A DNA stretch of 64,000 bases from Archangium primigenium (GTDB lineage: Bacteria > Myxococcota > Myxococcia > Myxococcales > Myxococcaceae). Shown piece after piece: positions 60,919 to 64,000 of this stretch. Position 1 is the stretch's first letter; each line of letters opens with the position of its first letter. Position numbers and translations under genes: made by a program. The stretch covers positions 4,154,001 to 4,218,000 of the forward strand of contig NZ_JADWYI010000001.1 in assembly GCF_016904885.1 (NCBI RefSeq), given 5' to 3'. The notes under the pieces were generated by a model. The model was not told the DNA's origin and did no database searches. It saw nothing but the letters and a program-made list of their open reading frames with translations.

Positions 60919-61527
60919 ATGTCATCCGAGGACGATTGGGAGGCCGATCTCGCGTTGCGCGTGGCCCGGGCGCTGCCCGAGCACACCACCCGCGGGTTCT
61001 TCCTCCAGTCCTACATGGAGCAGTTGCGCGCGCTCGGGGATGAGGCCCTGCTGGGGCAGGCGCTCGCGCTGTGCGGCAACGGGCCCATCATGGAGTTCTT
61101 CAACTACCCGGTCAGCAGCCAGCTGCGGGTGCTGGCGCTGCTGATGCCCTCGCTCGTGGCGCGGCATGGAAGCGCGTCGGCGGCCCTGCGCGTCATGGGA
61201 CGTCAGGGCGTGAGCCGGTTCCTGTCCTCGACCGCCGGCAGCATGTTGCTCAAGCTCTCGGGCCAGGGACCCAAGCGCATCGTGAGTCACGCGCCCATCG
61301 GCTACCGGATGTCGTCGAGCGTGGGCGAGCACTCCCTCGTGTGGCAGGGGCCTCGCAGCGGGCGCTGGACCATGCGCGAGCAGTTCCTGCCCCCCGCGTT
61401 CCACGAAGGCCTGCTCCTGGAACTCATGGATCGGGGCGGGGCGCATGAGCCCCGGGTGGTCTCGCGCGTCCGGGGGTTGATGGACTTCGAGTTCGACCTC
61501 TCCTGGGAAGATCCTCCGGGCGAGTGA
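60919..61527 (+). CDS. TIGR02265 (DUF2378) family protein, second copy
   Basis: 202 residues. Same outline as the protein at 48771 but with different surface: ARALPEHTTRGFFLQSYMEQL, MEFFNYPVSSQLRVLALLMP, and the second-half SSVGEHSLVWQGPRSGRWTM and RGLMDFEFDLSWED. Cytosolic; unknown function. Two such genes in one window fit a family amplified in myxobacteria. Confidence 0.75.
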   Translation: MSSEDDWEADLALRVARALPEHTTRGFFLQSYMEQLRALGDEALLGQALALCGNGPIMEFFNYPVSSQLRVLALLMPSLVARHGSASAALRVMGRQGVSRFLSSTAGSMLLKLSGQGPKRIVSHAPIGYRMSSSVGEHSLVWQGPRSGRWTMREQFLPPAFHEGLLLELMDRGGAHEPRVVSRVRGLMDFEFDLSWEDPPGE

Positions 61528-61569
61528 AGTGGGTGTAGACAGGGGGCTCCTTTCGAACCTGGAGTCCCC

Positions 61570-62574
61570 ATGCGCGCCTTCTTCATCCGCCGGTACGGTG
61601 GCCCCGCTGTCCTCGAGGAGGGCGAGCTGCCCGCGCCCGCCCTGGGCCCTCACGACGTGCGCATCGCCGTGCACGCGGCGAGCGTCAACCCGGTGGACTG
61701 GAAGATCCGCGACGGCGCGCTGCGGGTGCTGCTGCCGTACCGGTTTCCCCTCGTGCTCGGCAACGACTGCGCGGGCGAGGTGCGGGAGGTGGGCGCCGAG
61801 GTGACGGCCTTCAAGCCGGGCGACGCGGTGTGGACGCGCCTGGACAAGGACCGCATCGGGGCCTTCGCCGAGGAGGTGGTGGTGCCCGCATCCCTGGTGG
61901 CGCCCAAGCCCTCGCGGCTGTCCTTCGAGGAGGCCGCGTCCTTGCCCCTGGTGGGCCTCACGGCGTGGCAGGCCCTGGTGGAGGTGGGACAGCTCTCCGC
62001 GGGCCAGACGATCCTGGTGCACGCGGGCGCGGGCGGCGTGGGCGCGGTGGCGGTGCAGGTGGCGCGGCACCTCGGGGCGCGGGTGGTGGCCACCGCGAGC
62101 GCGAAGAACCACGCGTTCGTGAAGCAGCTCGGCGCGGACGAGGTCGTGGACTACCACGCCCAGCGCTTCGAGGACGTGGTGCGGGACGCGGACGTGGTGC
62201 TCGACACCGTGGGCGCGGACACGCAGCTGCGCAGCTTCCGGTGCGTGCGCCCGGGCGGGCACGTCATCTCCATCACGGACCGTCCCACCCTGGCCCTGGC
62301 GCGTACCTGGGGCGTGTCTCCCATGCTCTGGCCCGTCTTCGCGCTGCTCGGCGCCCGGGCGACGCTCGCCGCCCGACGCCACGGCGCGCACTACACGTAC
62401 CTCTTCATGCACCCGAGCGGCGAGCAGCTCCGGACACTCGGCGACCTGGTGGACACGGGCGCGCTGCGGCCCCACGTGGACCGCGTCTTTCCGTTCGCCC
62501 AGACGCGCGAGGCCATCGCCCATGCCGAGTCGGGCCAGGCGCGCGGCAAGGTGGTGGTCCGGGTTCGCGACTAG
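61570..62574 (+). CDS. MDR-family NADP-dependent oxidoreductase (quinone oxidoreductase-like)
   Basis: 334 residues. The catalytic domain at 1-125 (SVNPVDWKIRDGALR, LGNDCAGEVREVG) lacks the structural zinc Cys cluster, as in quinone oxidoreductases. The Rossmann half has VHAGAGGVGAVAVQVARHLGA (about 155-175) and C-terminal GKVVVRV. It reduces quinones or enones with NADPH. Starts 42 bases after the TIGR02265 gene. Confidence 0.88.
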   Translation: MRAFFIRRYGGPAVLEEGELPAPALGPHDVRIAVHAASVNPVDWKIRDGALRVLLPYRFPLVLGNDCAGEVREVGAEVTAFKPGDAVWTRLDKDRIGAFAEEVVVPASLVAPKPSRLSFEEAASLPLVGLTAWQALVEVGQLSAGQTILVHAGAGGVGAVAVQVARHLGARVVATASAKNHAFVKQLGADEVVDYHAQRFEDVVRDADVVLDTVGADTQLRSFRCVRPGGHVISITDRPTLALARTWGVSPMLWPVFALLGARATLAARRHGAHYTYLFMHPSGEQLRTLGDLVDTGALRPHVDRVFPFAQTREAIAHAESGQARGKVVVRVRD

Positions 62575-62584
62575 GGCTCCCTCC

Positions 62585-63331
62585 ATGAACGAGCGCATGC
62601 GCTGGACGGCGAGGAGCGCCTGGCGGCTGATGGGCTGTCTCCTGCTGCTGGGGACGTTGCTCTCCGCCCACGCGGAGCCTCCTGCCCTCAAGCTCCCGGG
62701 CCGCAAGCCCGATTCCGCCGAGCCGTGGGGCGCTTTTCTTGGCCGGGCAGCGCATTTCGCGATCGGCGGGCAGTATCGCGTGCAGCACCCCTCTCACCTT
62801 GTCTTCCTCGACACCGTCAATCTCCAGGACATCGTGGAGCGAGCGCGGTTGGGAGATCGCCACCGTCTGTCGGAGTTCGTCAGGCTTTTGCGTCCGGATA
62901 TCACCGATGCCAGCGACCTCGTGCTCTTCGAAATCAAGCCAGATAACGAGATGTCGCGCAGGCAAGGACGGGAGCAGGCGGGCCGCTATTTGAAGGCCCT
63001 GAATCAGGTTGTCGCGCTCGACAAGAAACTCACGGGAGGCACCGGTTTCGATGGCTCCCTATTTATCGATTTCGAGAAGGGTGGGGCGCTCTGGCAGTTG
63101 TCCTGGCGTACGCCAGAGCCTGGAGTGACGCTCTACCGCTGGAGCTATCGGCGTGCGAAGTCCCCTGCGTCCTGGAAGGAGCGTGCGGCCCAAGCGGATG
63201 AAGCGCTCCCAGACGCGGAAGCCGAAGCGCTCGGTGAATTGGCCGAGCAAGCGATTCGGGCTGCTTATGAAGGGAGCGACCTTCCCGAAGGCTTTCGGGG
63301 CCATGTCTACCTTCCCGTGGAGTGTCAGTGA
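62585..63331 (+). CDS. exported protein with PD-(D/E)XK-like nuclease motif
   Basis: 248 residues, starting 10 bases after the oxidoreductase. Signal peptide MRWTARSAWRLMGCLLLLGTLLSAHA. The middle reads RPDITDASDLVLFEIKP (P104-D105 and E116-x-K118) and then RRQGREQAGRYLKALN (Q-x-x-x-Y), which is the PD-(D/E)XK nuclease signature. Base use is a little less GC-rich than around it. It resembles secreted toxins of the restriction-endonuclease fold in myxobacteria, although the Cys before the cleavage site does not form a lipobox. Confidence 0.7.
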   Translation: MNERMRWTARSAWRLMGCLLLLGTLLSAHAEPPALKLPGRKPDSAEPWGAFLGRAAHFAIGGQYRVQHPSHLVFLDTVNLQDIVERARLGDRHRLSEFVRLLRPDITDASDLVLFEIKPDNEMSRRQGREQAGRYLKALNQVVALDKKLTGGTGFDGSLFIDFEKGGALWQLSWRTPEPGVTLYRWSYRRAKSPASWKERAAQADEALPDAEAEALGELAEQAIRAAYEGSDLPEGFRGHVYLPVECQ

Positions 63332-63420
63332 ATGAGCGGCGACGCGCTCGCACTCGTTGGCGTCGGGGACGGAGCCCGTGGCTTGATGCCCAAGTAACCT
63401 CCATGGTAGGGCCGAATGTG

Positions 63421-64000
63421 ATGACCTCTCGACAATCACCCGTGCTCGAGTTCCCCGCGATGCTCCACGGTCTCTCAGGCGCCGTCTCGCGCAACGTGCG
63501 GAGTAAGGGACGTGCATGGGCGCGGGAGTACGTCACCACAGGTGCTTTCACGCAGCCGCAGCGGATGCTCCAGGTCCAGCCTGGCGAACAGCTGCAGATG
63601 GAAGCGGGCGTCGTCTTCGACGTCGTTCCCGCGCCCCGGTGGCGGGTTCACCTGTTGTCCCACGCGTTCATGGGCTTGAACACCGGTGTTCCAGAAGAGA
63701 TGCGCCAGTCCGCGGAGAGCGCCTTCGAGTCCTTCTGTCTGGGCACCCCATGGGGCGCGCTCTTCCATGCGGTGACTCCCTACCCACTGCGGAGCGCGGA
63801 GCGCATGGCCCGGCGACTCGCCGCGCTGCTGCGCTTCTGGGACGTGCTCCAGGGCCCCCGCTACGCGTTCGGTGTGCTCGTCCCCCAACAGACACTCGAG
63901 GAGCTCATCGGCTCCCTCTACCGGGAGACCCTGGACGCGTGGTGTCCCGGAGGCCCCATCGCGGTGCGTGAGCACGTGTCACGGTCGGTGGAACGCATGG
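63421..64000 (+). CDS. hypothetical cytosolic protein, 3' partial
   Basis: At least 193 residues, open to the right edge. The ATG at 63421 has GGTAGGG before it; an in-frame ATG at 63403 is possible. No signal peptide. The readable sequence includes VVFDVVPAPRWRVHLLSHAF and RSAERMARRLAALLRFWDVL. It lies 89 bases after the predicted secreted nuclease, so it could be its immunity partner, but no motif supports that. I do not recognise the family. Confidence 0.6.
   Translation, partial: MTSRQSPVLEFPAMLHGLSGAVSRNVRSKGRAWAREYVTTGAFTQPQRMLQVQPGEQLQMEAGVVFDVVPAPRWRVHLLSHAFMGLNTGVPEEMRQSAESAFESFCLGTPWGALFHAVTPYPLRSAERMARRLAALLRFWDVLQGPRYAFGVLVPQQTLEELIGSLYRETLDAWCPGGPIAVREHVSRSVERM

Overview
The window is high-GC chromosomal DNA from a myxobacterium, most likely Cystobacterineae (Cystobacter/Archangium/Melittangium-like). 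The evidence is a MYXO-CTERM sorting tail, a giant AglZ-type pseudo-receiver/coiled-coil protein, two TIGR02265 (DUF2378) paralogues found mainly in myxobacteria, an eukaryote-like Ser/Thr kinase, a PilZ protein, and very tight gene packing on both strands. I see no rRNA, tRNA, CRISPR array, insertion sequence or prophage. One structural RNA, a 6S RNA, is well supported.

Layout: 1-5.0 kb holds surface genes (two tandem OmpA-like proteins with thrombospondin type 3 repeats, an AT-rich MYXO-CTERM Ig-like protein, a DUF3616 protein). 5.1-11.7 kb holds an XdhC-family protein, RlmE, an SRAP/YedK protein, a secreted EndoU-like nuclease and a TrkA-N cation/proton antiporter. 11.8-14.8 kb is a minus-strand 5-FCL / YmdB-type phosphodiesterase / TyrS cluster preceded by 6S RNA. 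14.8-16.7 kb is a TPR protein translationally coupled to a Ser/Thr kinase. 17.0-23.8 kb (minus) holds a cysteine desulfurase coupled to a DHH phosphoesterase, a Fic-fold protein lacking the catalytic His, an AAA ATPase, IlvE and a MoxR-type ATPase. 24.2-31.1 kb (minus) holds a glycosyltransferase with a long disordered tail and the AglZ-like protein with 42-residue heptad repeats. 31.3-34.6 kb pairs a DUF4912 repeat protein with a GH57 glucan enzyme. 34.7-41.2 kb is cell-envelope: DegP-type protease, a diguanylate cyclase with a c-haem motif, PgeF, a CpoB/YbgF-like lipoprotein and a LysM protein. 41.3-48.8 kb is DprA-TopA, a DksA-like protein, and TrmFO coupled to a beta-propeller lipoprotein. 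48.8-55.2 kb is a TIGR02265 protein, a methyltransferase, PilZ, and XerC-HslV-HslU-ArgD. 55.4-64.0 kb holds hypothetical proteins, an extended SDR, CoaE, a four-haem cytochrome, EngB, the second TIGR02265 gene, a quinone-oxidoreductase-like enzyme, a secreted candidate PD-(D/E)XK nuclease and a gene cut by the window edge.

Most of the window is housekeeping DNA. The points worth a second look are the catalytically degenerate Fic protein, the 42-residue heptad array with its dead receiver, the DUF4912 GPVG/SSEQ repeats beside GH57, the c-haem diguanylate cyclase, the 6S RNA locus with a back-to-back divergent promoter, the AT-rich MYXO-CTERM gene, and two predicted secreted nucleases. No single multi-gene block stands out as a clearly new system; the strongest candidates are single-protein oddities. 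Promoter, start-codon and domain calls were made by eye.
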